This document shows positions 12,546-26,200 of a stretch of 64,000 nucleotides of DNA, piece after piece (within the stretch, counting starts at the first letter, position 1; each line of letters opens with the position of its first letter). Below the pieces are notes generated by a model. The model was not told the origin of the DNA, did not search any database, and saw only the letters and a list, made by a program, of their open reading frames with translations. The stretch is taken from assembly GCF_035083965.1 (NCBI RefSeq), contig NC_089735.1, forward strand, positions 1,433,501 through 1,497,500. The letters are read 5' to 3'. The stretch is from Branchiostoma lanceolatum (taxonomy: Eukaryota > Chordata > Leptocardii > Amphioxiformes > Branchiostomatidae). The position numbers and the translations under genes were made by a program.

Positions 12546-14280
12546 GATAGAATACAAGTGTAAGCGCAGACCGCTACACTCAAGATAGTGATTCGGGCCT
12601 ACCAGTAAAGCTTTAACTCCAGTGAGGCTTGCTTTAAACAGACTCGTGTTTTGCCACTAAAGGGGTTCTTCAGAGCTTAAGCTGCAAATCTTAAGCGACC
12701 ATCGCCAGATTCTAGCGACCACTGTTGTCCGATTATTAAAGGTGAAAAACGGTGGTGGTACGTGGTGAAAAACAGCCATTAAGAGCTCGCAGACTCGATT
12801 TACGTGCTAAGGTACACCGACATTACGTCCATGACAGACCATGTTACAAAACAACTTTCAGCCGCCAAAAAAGAGCATTATTACTTTGATATTAGGTAGA
12901 ATTTTAGAAACGGTGAGTAGGTCATACCCTGTACTCATTGGGTCCGCAGTTAACTTGTCAAACTTCCAAGCCGTTTCTGAATAAAACTGCTGCCTTCCAC
13001 GCACGGGTCCACCGTCGCAACACAGCCATGCAGAGATCGAACAGCTTATCATCCAACATGGCTGGCTTCACGTTCGAACGCAATTGTGACGTCACGTGAA
13101 AACGAAGAATAGATACATGGCAGTTGAACTATTACTATATCTAACAACTGAAAAGACCAATCAAAAATAAATGAGTCTCCTGTTTTCCCCCAGGCTCCCA
13201 CCAGGTAAGCGAACCAACAACAACACGCCATGCTGGCAGGTTGACCCCGAGGTCACCAACAGGTGTGTCGTCACGGAACAAAGGTGGGACCGCTGGCTGC
13301 GCGACAGGTGTTTACCAATGGCGTACACAAGGACGAACCAAGTGCGTTGTGGAAAATGTTCGTTTTCTTTGAAACATGTTTTAAAATGATGACACAAAAA
13401 CACCGTTAGGTTAAGGTTGACATTTTAGATTTGTGGGGACATTAGTTTACATTGCAGTGTATCATCATTTTACATGTCGTTACGAACCTGCACCCCCGTC
13501 ACTTCAATGAGCCAGTCCTTTTCTCACTTCCTCGGTACCTTAACGGTTTCGCCTCGAAGCGACCCGCAGAAGGAAAAGGACACCATGTCAACGATTATGG
13601 AGAAATGGGACACCAAGGAGGACATGTAGGTAGAGATGAAGTCTTCAAGCCTTCCATTCAATCTTTAATAGTGTGAGAGTTCACCTGTATGCCTGTGCCA
13701 TTCACAGCGAATGTTGCGGAAGTGATAGGACCACAATGTGTGCTCGGCAGTCCTTCAGCGTAATGCTGAGGATTTTTCATCGTTCTGTCTCTTGAATTGA
13801 AGACGCCTGTAACGACCAAACAACGTTCTGCAGCAAGCAACAACTGACAATTTTCCATCACGCTTACTTGGACTTCTCTGTGTTAATTCAGTAGCCAAGT
13901 TAACAACGCCTCTGTGTTCACCTTAATCTGTTGTCAGCTCAGAATGTGACAGACTTTGATCGTTTTTCCGCAGCTGTGCTTAAATGGATTGTCAGACCAG
14001 AAATCCTACAGGTAAAAATACTGTAAACAAGTAGATTAAACAATAGTTATTCATCTAATGACATGTGACAGAATTTTCCTCACAACGAAGCACCCCTCTG
14101 CCCCCAAATTACATGCACAGCGTTTACACTACATGATACTGTTGTGAGGATATTGAAAACGACGTTCTCAACGTTCTTTTTTAACCTTCCCTCTAGTATA
14201 ACACCGCAGTCTGGCATGTCTTCTGTCTGTCTCATCATATCGGTGGTCTGAAATTTCTGTGACGTCATCCTTCAATAACC

Positions 14281-14290
14281 ATGGAGACAG
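14281..14290 (+). other. Start-codon micro-exon of paralog B
   Basis: ATGGAGACAG is followed directly by the donor GTGAGT. Joined to the acceptor at 18091-18092 it reads M-E-T-G-S-R-V-V-L-L into the TIR-like domain without a break. The next exon has no better upstream Met in frame before the conserved strand. The caspases nearby also begin with very short (19-nt) coding exons. The 5' UTR lies upstream of 14281 and its limit cannot be seen. Confidence 0.7.
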
Positions 14291-17200
14291 GTGAGTCACG
14301 GCGGTCACTTTCATTACTCTCCTTATATGAGACCAGCAAATACCCTGGCAAATCCACTGCCAACAAAATATATATGGGACGAGGACTCTAGTGAGAAATT
14401 TACAGAAGCACTACGAGCGCCCTCGACATTAACCGATTTACAAAACTTTATGAATACGACTTTCTCCAATATGGACCATGCAGTAAAAGGAATTACACAC
14501 ATCATTACTAATGTGGCCGATAAATCTCTCCGAAAGATAATTCACAGGAATAATAAGAATAAGAAAAAGAAAAGTAATCCATGGTACACATCATCTTGTG
14601 CCTCATTAAAACGCAAAGTTAGCCAACTAGCTGGCGAGTTCTCTAAATTTCCTTGGAAGCTTGACGTTCGTCATGCATATTTTTGTAACCTCAAATTGTA
14701 TAAGAAAAAAATCAAGACAGAAAAAAGACTTTTCAAAGAGAGGCAATGGCATAATCTGAGCAAACTTAGTAAAGTAAATCCGCAACAATTTTGGAGAGAA
14801 ATGAAACAGCAAAAACTAAATGACAATGATAAACAACAAGAAGATGATAATATAACTCACGAAGATTGGAGAACTCACTTTAAAAATCTTAACAACCTGA
14901 TTGAAGATAGCCAGTCCGACAAAGACTTCCATCAACACGTAATTCAAGAAAGGCCTGATCTTCACAATATAATGAACAATTCTAGTAGCGCCATAAAAGA
15001 TCAACACAATAAGGAACACACCGACGACATCATTAACAGTCTTGAAAACATCACAGGAAATCCTCTAGACTCTGAAATCACAGAAAAGGAAATCATAGAT
15101 GGATTACACAACCTGAAAAATAATAAAGCAAGCGGAATTGATTCAGTTCTTAACGAAATGCTGAAATATGGAGACACGAAACTTATTCCACCACTAAGAA
15201 AACTTTTCAATACCATTCTCCAATCTGGAAATTTCCCACATACATGGAGTAAAAGTGTTCTAGTTCCAATAATCAAAAGTGGCGATAAATCAAACCCATC
15301 AAACTACAGAGGGATAGCCATTTCCAGCTGCGTTGGGAAATTGTTCACATTTGTGCTTAACAGACGATTGCAGCGTTTCCTTGAAAACAAAAATTTACTA
15401 TCCCCTTTTCAGTCCGGTTTCCGTAAAAACTTCCGAACAAGTGACAATTTATTTGTCCTCAAAACACTAATCGATAAACAGATATCCTCACCTGGGGGAA
15501 AATTATATGCTTGTTTTATAGACTTTAGGAAGGCTTTCGATTCGGTTTGGAGAAATGGGCTATTCTATAAAATTTTATCTTCTGGCATAGGTGGAAAGTT
15601 CTTTAGCATGATAAAATCCATGTATTCCAATATAGAATTCTGTGTAAAAACTTCAAGAGGTCTTTCAAATTACTTTAAATCAACCCGTGGAGTACGTCAA
15701 GGTTGTAACCTAAGCCCCCTTCTTTTCAATCTTTTTGTTAATGATCTTCCAACATTGTTAAATTCACCATTATGTGACCCAGTGTTTCTGAAAGATACTC
15801 CCATAAATAGTTTGCTCTGGGCAGACGACCTTGTAATTCTATCTAAGTCAGAAACAGGTTTAAAAGAGTGTCTCAAAAGATTAGATAACTTCTGCTCCTT
15901 ATGGAAGCTTTCCATTAACAGAGATAAAAGCAAAGTGATGATTTTCTCAAAAAATGGACGTACAGGCAAAAATCAACGTTCTCCTTTCCAAGTACAAGGG
16001 CAGACCATAAATATTACAGACTCTTATACATATCTAGGTATAGACATCACCCCATCGGGATCTTTCAATCGTGCCACTAAACAAATCCGACTAAAAGCTC
16101 TCCGCGCATCCTTTAAACTTAAATCTCTATTGGCATCGAACTACAACCCATCTATTACCCTCTCATTGGATTTGTTCAGCAGTTTAGTCAAACCCATCTT
16201 ACTTTATTGTAGTGAAATTCTAGGAACTAATATTCGATGCAGGGATCTGATTTTAAATGGGGTACAGGAATGTCCTAATGAAAACATTAGGGAAACTGTA
16301 TGCAACATTCTGTCTCCGATGTTAGGAACAAATATAAATGATATTATTCTCAAGGTTGCCCGTACTGGGAAGAAATCTGATAATAGTGATATGTTAGCAA
16401 GTCGCCCTGTTCTTGTTCGTTTCAAGAAGTACAATGACAAGTTACATATTATACACAACTCAAAAATGTTAGCTAATCGAAATGTCATATTAGAGCAACC
16501 TACAGCGTCTTATGAAATACCTGACTTGGAATATGTTATTCTCAACTACTGCAAAATGCTACTCTGTGTCCCAAGAAAATCTGTAAACGCCGCAATAAGA
16601 GGAGAACTGGGAATGTTTCCATTATATATTGACACACAAACACAACTTATTAAATACTGGCTTAGACTACATAGCTTACCCAATGATAGAATTGTTAAGA
16701 AAGCGTATGATACTGCAGTAGAAGAAGAGCTAGACTGGATTGTTCATGTTCAAGATATTTTGTGTAGACATGGTTTCCAAAATGTTTGGCTTAACCCTGC
16801 GGTTGATGCTAAACATTTTGGTAACATATTCAAAGAACGTTTGAAGGATACGTTTCTCTCTGGTTGGCGACAAGAAATAAGGAGCTGCAATAAACTGAAA
16901 ACGTATTCTCAAGTCAAGACTGACTTTACATTGGAAAAATACCTTTCATCAATTCATAATAAATCCTTTATAGTTAACATAACTAAATTAAGAATCAGTT
17001 CTCACTGCTTGGAAATAGAAAAAGGCCGATATCGTAATATACCAGCCAACCAGAGACGATGCCCTTCATGTCAAGACAGTGTTGAAGACGAGTATCATTT
17101 CCTAATGACATGCCCCGCATATACTGTAGATAGACGAAAGTTAATGGAAACGATCTCATGTACAACCAGCAAGCCCTTACCAAAGGCAAACACAGAAATT

Positions 17201-20200
17201 TTTAATCTACTTATGTCATGCCCCGATACCATATCCAAGCACTTAGGTCAATACATATGTAGCGCTTTACAAAAGAGAGAATATATTGTAACAAACAGAA
17301 ACGTTTAACATACCAGTGCGCCATTTATGTACATAGCCTTGTAGTAATAGCTCTCAAAATAGAATAGACTAGTTTAGTATCCATTGTATTGTTTTTCTTG
17401 TTTGTCTTGTTATCATTGCCATACATTGTGCCATGTACAATTGTCGAGCAATAAAGTTCATTCATTCAATTCAAAGTAACTCTCAGAGAATACAATGGCT
17501 TCTAACTTTCGACCCGCATAGTCTTGCAGGGATGTTCCGAATCTTACTAGTTTTAGGTCCAACCTCAACTTTTTACACTTGGCATTGTAATAATTCTACC
17601 AAGGAGGTTTTATATATATAAAACCTCCTTGATTCTACCATGTGTTACTTTCAATTTTCAACATTTTGTCCAAGCTTTTTTTTTCAAACTTAGCCGTTAT
17701 ATTGCGAAATAATTTTACTTTCACTTTCACTCTACATTACTCTCGGAGTATAAAATGGCTTCTAACTTTCGACTCGGATAGTCTCGCGGGCATATTCTGA
17801 CACTTGCTAGCTTTAGGTCCAACCTCAACTTTTATACTTGGCATTGTCGGAAATTCAACCATGTGTGACTTGAGAAAAATATATTAGCCAATCCAATTTC
17901 AATTTTCAACACTTTGTCCATGCTTCTGCCTTTATCTAGTTTGTTGAGCTTTTCAAGGACTTAACGGTTATGTAGATAAGGTTGTCTGGCTTAGTTTCTG
18001 GCGAAGTGACACATTAATTATTGGCATGACACTCTTTTGAAATATGCTTTAATTACACATGTTGACATTGTGATGCTGTTGTTCCCTATCAGGTTCGCGT
18101 GTTGTCCTCCTGCACGCAGCAGAGGATGGGGAGTTCGTCAGGAGGCTGGTGGAGAAGCTGATGGGTCTGTACCCGGGTTGCAATCTACCCCAAACAGCCA
18201 TATTCTGTCAGCAGGTCACAGGCACTCCCGGTGACGTCAGCCGCGCACAGCTCACGTCCACACTAACCCTCGGCAGCGTGAAACTCGTCGTGCCCGTGAT
18301 CAGCAGCCACCTGCTTGCTGACCAGTCCTCGCTCACGGTCGGACTGGAAACTGCCGTGAGGAACAACAAGCCTCGATACGTCATTTGGCTGGACCAGAAC
18401 CAGGATGACTTCCGTGAGACCGGTACGTTAGTCAGCCGGCAATACCCAACCCTGGAGGCGCCGGCCAGGCGGGTCCAGCGGGACAGGGTTGGGGAGACGA
18501 TGCCCGGCAGTAATGTCAGGTGGATTGACGGCATCGCCTGTGATGTTCGTGACGCGCTCTTCAGACAAACAGGTGAGGATAGACATGTCATGGCTGTTAC
18601 ACAACGCACAAACAGTGGCTCTTTTCGTCACTTGTAAATCAAAGTATTTCATTTAACGTGTAAACGTAATAGAGAAATAACAAACGCTGTTTACTTTCTT
18701 ATCTAACTTCTTTTATATCACAGCCAAAACAAATGTTTTGCACATTGATGTTAATTGATCTATAACGTTTCTATTTTTCAAAACATTTTAACAATGAGCA
18801 CACAGAAGGCTTTTGGTGATATAAAAGTTATCATTCTAATACACTTTCTGGGGGGAGGATTAAATAAGTCGACGGGATGTTAGGATGTTAGCAAATCATT
18901 GTAAAATACGTGCGCAATATATACGTTGTATACAATTTTCCTGCCATAATATGAAATGTTTCAACACATTGTAAACTACTAGTAATACGATGTCTGATGT
19001 GTGCCGTTTGTCTGTTCATCTCCACAGGTGAACTGAGGTTGCCGTGCTGGTTGGCCTTGCGCGACAATCGTGCGTTCCTGGCTGACAACATGAACCTCCC
19101 AGCTGTTCTCACACGGCTGGAACAGGAGAACCAGCTGAATCCGGCTGAGGTCCGGGATATCCAGGTAGGTCACGTGGTGAAACCGTCAGTTGTCATTTAT
19201 TGTGCCATATGTAAGATAAAATTCCACTAGGATTCAGCATCATTATTAAGTATACTAATAAGAGTTCATACTAAAGGGATTAGTAAATCAATCGTCCACC
19301 ACAAATTACGTTTTGTACTAGATATTTTTTGTCTATCAGAATTTTAACTAAGATAGTGTAATCTTCGGAAAGAAAACTGCGCCAAGTACGTTTTAAATAG
19401 CAGTACATAACCATACATACATGTACGGCCAAAGTTGTCAAACCAGCGGGCAGGTATTGGCGACAAACTTCAATGTGGCTGCTACGGTTGTAGGCCTGCA
19501 TGCTTACATACGTCCACCTAGTTTCTGCTGTTCGCACTTTACAATCTGACATCCACAGTTAAGGATTCCAACAGACGTAGAAGTACAGGAATGTTAATTA
19601 GCAAAACCACCCCTACCAATGCTCCCTCCCCCCAGGCGAAGTCGACACCAGTAAGCAGGGGGGACCTGTTGGTAGAGATGCTGGAGGACAGGAGTCGGCA
19701 AGAGCCCTACGACTGGTTGGTGCGGGTCCTGCAAGAGGAAGGACAGGACTTCCTGGTGGAGGAGATGGAGGAACGGGAGCGAGACTTGGAGCGGGAATAC
19801 GGCATCGGGGAACAGCAGGCGGCACAACCTGGTCAACAAACGGCACAGAGGAAAAATTTCGCACAGCAAAGTCAAGGTAGACACAGCTGTGACTTGAACT
19901 GATTCCCTTAACATTGATACCTCTAATACACAATTACAATATGTGATGTTCTAGCTATATAGCTCCGGTTGAGGTGTAAAGTATGTTCGGCCTTGGGCAA
20001 GAAATATTACGATGTTTGACTTCTTGCTAATCCGTATTTCTATCCGCCCTACTCTCATTTCGCCAGAGGCACATACCTGGTATTCATGTTACTCGGATAT
20101 TTGAATTATTTGTGTTGGGTTATTGCCCTTTGATACTTAATTGAAGAATTTGCCGCTAACAGTAATTTTCATTTGCAATTGCCACACTTACACCTCAAAT

Positions 20201-23200
20201 TCAGGTCGACATCTTACTTCCGTTTTTATATAGCATTCATCCCAAAACAGAAGCGGGAAATTTTACACTGTTCATACATCACAGTTAATTCTATGTACAT
20301 GTACTTAATTTGTGCACTGCCTACCATAGTAATTATTCTATATTGTATAAGCCATGCAGAAACATTTACGTGGTCCAATATGACATGAACTCAGCAATTA
20401 AGCAAGTGACTGAATCGAATCTATGTGCCGTCTACTGTAGTAATCATACTTTATGTGACCGTTTCTGCAGTAGTATCCATGCAGAAACATCTACATGCGG
20501 GCGATGCCACAACTTTGACAGTCAAGGGTGTGATTCTGGGACTGACGGAGGCAGGGAAGACCAGTCTGCTCTACTGTATGGTGAAGGGTCAAGGTCACGT
20601 GGAGATTGAAACTGATAGAACCATCGGTGTTGACGTCATCACTTACCACGACACCAAGAACAACGTCAAGTACAAGATGTACGATTTCGGAGGTCACCAG
20701 ATCTACCACTACACGCACCGGTTCTTCCTGACACGTCAGGCCCTGCACATCCTCAATGTAGACCTGCCAGGATACAAGTCAGAGGAGTTTCAGGAACGAG
20801 TGGGAACGTGGCTAACATCCGTGACCTCCCACGTGTTCAACCCGGCTATCCTTGTTGTAGGAACTAAAGTTGACCTGCTTCCGCCAGACAAAGCCGAGGA
20901 GATGATAGCAGCAGCTTGTTTCTCCGTCCAGAGAGACATTCAGGTCGCTGAGAGTAAAATACAAACCAAGCTAAAGGAAGAGATTCAACTTTGTCAGGAG
21001 GCGGTGGATGCAGCGTACAGTGGATCGGACATACCTAAACAATTTTACGGTCTCACAAAGAAAGACATCTTGGTCAAGAAAGAGTCACTGGAGAAGTTAC
21101 TGGACGGACGACCCAAAGGTCTGTTAAACGTACAGGTTATCCCGGTCAGCAGCAAGACGTTCCAGGGTATCGAAGCTCTGTGCAACAAGATGGCAGAAAT
21201 GGTGAAGGACGCGCGATTGTTCCCTGCTGCCCGCCAAGAGCTGCCGACATCTTGGACGAAACTGACAGAAGACATCAAGACTTCAGGACGGACGTACCTT
21301 CGTGTCAGGGATTGTCAGGACGTCGGAGCAGCTGCAGGGATGAAGGAGTCAGATGTCCTGAACGCGCTCAGCTATCTGCACGTGACCGGACAGATCCTGT
21401 TCTACAACCAAATCAGGGGAATGAAAGATCTGGTCTTCCCGGACCCAACCATCATCCTCACACTCTTCAAGCAGATCTTCAGGCATGACCTACCAGAATA
21501 TCTGGACAGTATAGCTGAGTCTCTCTTGAAACATTCAAGAGTGCAGTTTGCTGAAGATAGGGCGTCCTTCTTTAATATGGGAAGGGCAAGCGACAGTTTC
21601 ATGAAGAGCCTGCTTGGAGACAATACTGCTACCTTCAGCAGCCTCCTTCCCCTGATGAAGCACTTCGGCCTGTGTTACTCAGGGTCGGTGATCTTTCCAA
21701 CAGAGCTTCCTGTCGCCCAGCCTGACGAGGTGGTGCACTGCTGGCCAGAGGTTGTGCCATCAGGCGGAGAGGAGATCTCTGTTACTATAGAGTACAGCCA
21801 AGAGCCTCCTCTGGGTCTACCGGAAACCATGGTCTCCCGTATCCTGTCCATGGAGCAGACCACACGCCGTCTCCTCACCAAGGACACAGTTGTCCTTCAT
21901 GTTGGAGAGAACTCAGAAGACGTCATGTACCGCCATTTCCCTACAAGAGAAGAAATCCGGATCCGGGGAGAGCCGGAGAAGGCGTGGCGCCAGGCTCAGA
22001 CGGTAGCGAAGGTGATAGAGGCCTGTTGGGACGAGTTTCCTGCCTTGTACTCCAGTAACAGTGTTGGAAGCGGAGAAACAACGAGGTCGCTCACTATAGA
22101 GGCTGTGAGGCGCCACGTGCCGGGTGACTTGTTGAGAATGTCTGAAGGGAACTGGGAACGGCCAGTCGAGCGACCTGTTATCAGAACGTCGGAGGACGTC
22201 ATTGGCAAGTACTTCATCGGTAAGTACGAGAGGCTTTTTAATCTAAAGTAATAAAGGAACCCTATATAGGTAGTTGTTATATAAGTAGGTTCTTGATACT
22301 ATTTAGTATAGCTACTTGAGACATAAAGAATGTACTTATTTGACTGGATATTTATCTTTTTTTCAATGCTATCTCTTTATTTCAATGTACCTCGGCCCAT
22401 CTATATCCACTGTTAAAAGTACCTCTGTTCACCTCCAATATATTTAATGTGGAAATTCCGTCTTATGTATTTTGCTTTAGTGGGCTAAAATTGTTTTAGG
22501 TACATGTTTATGCTTGTGTTGTACACTCCTAAAATTGATTTCCTTTCTGTCCAGACAACCGGCTGTACCAGGTCAGCAGGGCTGTTGGTGAGGAGGGGCA
22601 GCTGTGGACCCGGCTGGGACAGGAGCTGGGACTGAACAGGGCCGTGTTGGACAACATACAGGGAGAGTACCATTACGAGAAGACCCAGGTGGCGTTCCAG
22701 GTGCTGAAGGCGTGGCGCACCAAGACCCCCCACGGACCGCTCCACTACCTGCCGCAGCTGGAGGAAACACTGCAGAACATCTGCAAACCAGACCTGGCTG
22801 CAGCTGTACAGGGGGTGTACAAGGTGAGTTGACAAACCCTGGCCATATTCAAATCCTATGGTATACTTGACTAATAAGTAGCAGATTATTGGAGAGGAGA
22901 ATTTATAAAACAGGGCAAGATTTTTAATCGGTTTTGATGACCAGATGATATTACTTTTATCTCAAGTTGTAATGTTGAATAAATATGCTGCATAAAAAGA
23001 GATAACAGTGCTGAAGTCGCAGGAGAGAAAACAGTCATATAAATTTTCTTCTGTTGATCTTGATCATTCGTGATAGGTAGACTGATTGTCGATTGTACAG
23101 AAGACAAGTAGTCTATTGGATTCAAATGTCTATCAAACACATTCTTTTATGAAAACCTTCAGGTAATTACTTGTATATATGAATATTCATATATGATTTG

Positions 23201-26200
23201 TTTTATGAAGACTGTGTATAATGTGATTTGTCTTGGTACTGTGATATCCACAAATATGATATCATCAACTTCACCAATATTTCGTGTATCCAGGAATACC
23301 GTGATGCATTGCCGATACAAGAGGTCAGTCCTGAGATGACCGGAGACACAGAATGGTGAGTTGAAACGGGCCCAATTTGACTTTAAAAGTCCAGCATCAC
23401 CAGATACCACACAAACTTCTATTTGCCTTTCAATAAAGAGAATCTTGGTCATATCTCCTCAATACATGGCTGCATGAATGAACAAATGTTACTCATTTCC
23501 CAGTGTAATAAATGAGCTTTATAATGACTATGTTTATCTCCTCAGGTCCCTCCGCCTGCCAGGTGAAGGGAAGTACCTGTGCAGACGGACCGATCTGGGC
23601 GTGGTGACGCCCTACCCGCTGCACGTGACCTACAGGAGTGCGAACTGGTCCGACAGCTGGCAGCAGGTGGGGGAATGGATGCCGGTGGGTCCGCTCTTCT
23701 CCATCCAGTGTGAGGACGTGGAGGGGCCGGTGGACATCCTACTGCCACACGTGCTGCACCTGGATGATGCACCAGGTAAGAAGATCAATCGAAAATTGAG
23801 AATTGTTACTTTTGTTTTGTAATGCAGTAACGTCTAGCATGATGTTACAACTCATATGAATATAGAAAATGTGATAATGCCCAAACTTTGTTGATATTCT
23901 TTTCAAAACGCGATTGATATTCTCTTCAATAACGTCAGTTTATTTACATCAATGTACATCTTCAGCATATCTGATCCCAAACGGCCGTTTATATCCTATC
24001 TTAGAACTCCCCCCAGAAGACGTCCAAGTCGTGCACGTGGTGGGAAATTCCCCCGAGCTGCTGCCGGTTACAGAACTCACCCCCTCCCACGCCGTGACCA
24101 GGTTCAAGAAGGGCAGCCTGTTCGGGGTGGTGGGGAGGACAGAGAAAGTCCTGGGCATATCCAGGAACGGCCTGCTGACGGCCTTTGCTTGCGAGGACGA
24201 CTCCGACATTTCCAGACTGAAAGTTTACATCGTCTCCAACACAAGGATCATGCAGGAGGTAAGGGCTTACACTCGTATGTGGATATTTTGCTATTTTGTA
24301 TTCAGTGTCGACTAAATGTTCTACGAAGCAGCTAATAATAATTTCATTATTTACTTCTTATGAATTCCTTTACATCTGTGTCACTCTCATAGACCCTTGC
24401 TCAGGACTCAGAGAAGCTGAATTTTTCACTCCGCGACTACAAGACATGCCGGCTATGCCCAGGTGATATCTACTATCTTGAAGGGAGTATTACGAACGGC
24501 AGAGACATGTTTGTGTCGTCATCTCCACAGGTAGGTAGTTCGCTGTTTGATTGCCTTCGCCGAATGATTGATGCTATTCATTTATTTCAAGCCTGCAGTA
24601 ACATTGAAATTCACCTTTTGGTCTCTATGTTAATCTCTATGAGTATACATCTTTTTTAAGAAAGAAAAAATCAAATTTACGCAATAACTGATATTGTAAT
24701 TTATTACAGTGCCTCATGTTTGAAGACACGTTCGACACCAACAAGTTCTACGAGCCGTTCCGGGTAGAAGTTACTGCCGACATCTGGAACAGCAGCACCA
24801 CCTCGCGACTAAACTTGGAACTGCTTACGGAGGCCAAAACTGGTGCAAAGGAACCTATTGCAGAACTGACTCTGGGTACGTTAAACCTTGAGAGAATAAG
24901 AAATAATCTTTCTTCTATATAGCAACAAATGCAACAAAATAGAGCCGTAATCAAATTATTGCCATTGGACGGATTCAGCTGGTTTGGAAGAAACGAAAAT
25001 AGTTTTTTTGTCAGTATTGGTTTATATCTTGACCTATATAGACGCGATTCTGATCAAACTGTCCTGACCAAAAATGACAATTTTACCGTCTCTCGACTCT
25101 CCCAGGCCACTATAAGCGAGAGTACACTGCCGACGGCGATGATAGCGGGCTTTCAACACCCACGGAGCTGGCGGCTATGGAGGCTGTGAGGCGACAACTG
25201 GAATCTTCTAACATTTCTGGTATTGTCTGATTAATGGTGACGTACAAGATTGAATCTGTTGCCACCCAAGTGTCGCTACCCTAGGTCTGTTGTTAAAAAG
25301 TTCTAGAAGCATATATGCTGTATGGGGTTCGGAAAGATCGAGACTGTTCGTGGTTTTATATTTTCAGTTTAAAGTGCAGGGTACCTAGATCATTTTGGTC
25401 ATATTATAATGGTTAATGTCAGCAGGGCAATATGTTTTGTTAAGTACATGTTTTCTTAAGTTTAATCAGAATTCATCCAATATGATACTTTATAGTTTAT
25501 AAACTCCTTACTTTATTGTGAGTATAGTTGATTCTGAGAACAATTTAATGGCATTTCATGTTTCTTCTTTCCCTTTGCAAACCGAATATCATTCAAGGCA
25601 AAGGTTCAGTCCTGCTGGTTGGAGATGAATTCTGCACATCGAAGGGCGGAATCTCCACCATCAACCTGAACGTTGCGCGCAAGCTCACCGCCGCGGGCGC
25701 CGAGGTCTACGCCACCGTGTTGGAGGCAAGTGAACAAGATGAGAGGGACGCAGAACGAGACGGAGTAAAGCTCATCAAACCTCGTCTTGATGCCGACGGC
25801 AGCGTGAAGCCGTCCTTAGAGTGGCTGACTGTGTACCACAGCGTTCACTTTCCACACATTCCACCAAATGTCTGCTGCATTGTGGGCCATGTTGACGTCA
25901 CAAGCAGAGCAGCGAGGAAGATCAAGGAAGAGCGATTTCCGCACGCCAAGCTCGCCATGTTCGGTCACGTGGCGCCAGAGGAGACAGAGCACTACAAGAG
26001 TGACGAGAAGGCTCTGGGTGTGGGGAGGAAGGAAGCCAGCATCCAGGAAGACATCGGCAAGGCTGATGTCGTCTTCTCGGTAGGAGCGCGCATTCACAGG
26101 CATTACGACAGGTTCCTCCGTCGGAATCGCGTGGATCACAACATCTTCCTGCCTGAGCCTTCAAAGGTGTTCAGAGAAGCAAATGTGAGCTTTGCTGAAG

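Larger units (their letters stand above)
6532..14280. other. Intergenic interval between the two Roco paralogs
   Basis: 6532 to about 7290 is clearly homologous to 27049-27890 downstream of paralog B, so the duplicated segment extends past the stop codon. The site aligned to the AATAAA at 27252 is AATACA here, while another AATAAA occurs at 7323. The rest is AT-rich with foldback and direct repeats listed separately. No multi-exon gene could be assembled. A lone possible minus-strand exon is at 7889-8150. Confidence 0.6.

Noticed and set aside
14291-14326. GTG at 14291 as the start of the reverse transcriptase gene
   Set aside because: It is the splice donor GTGAGT after the ATGGAGACAG exon; the frame is open there by chance.
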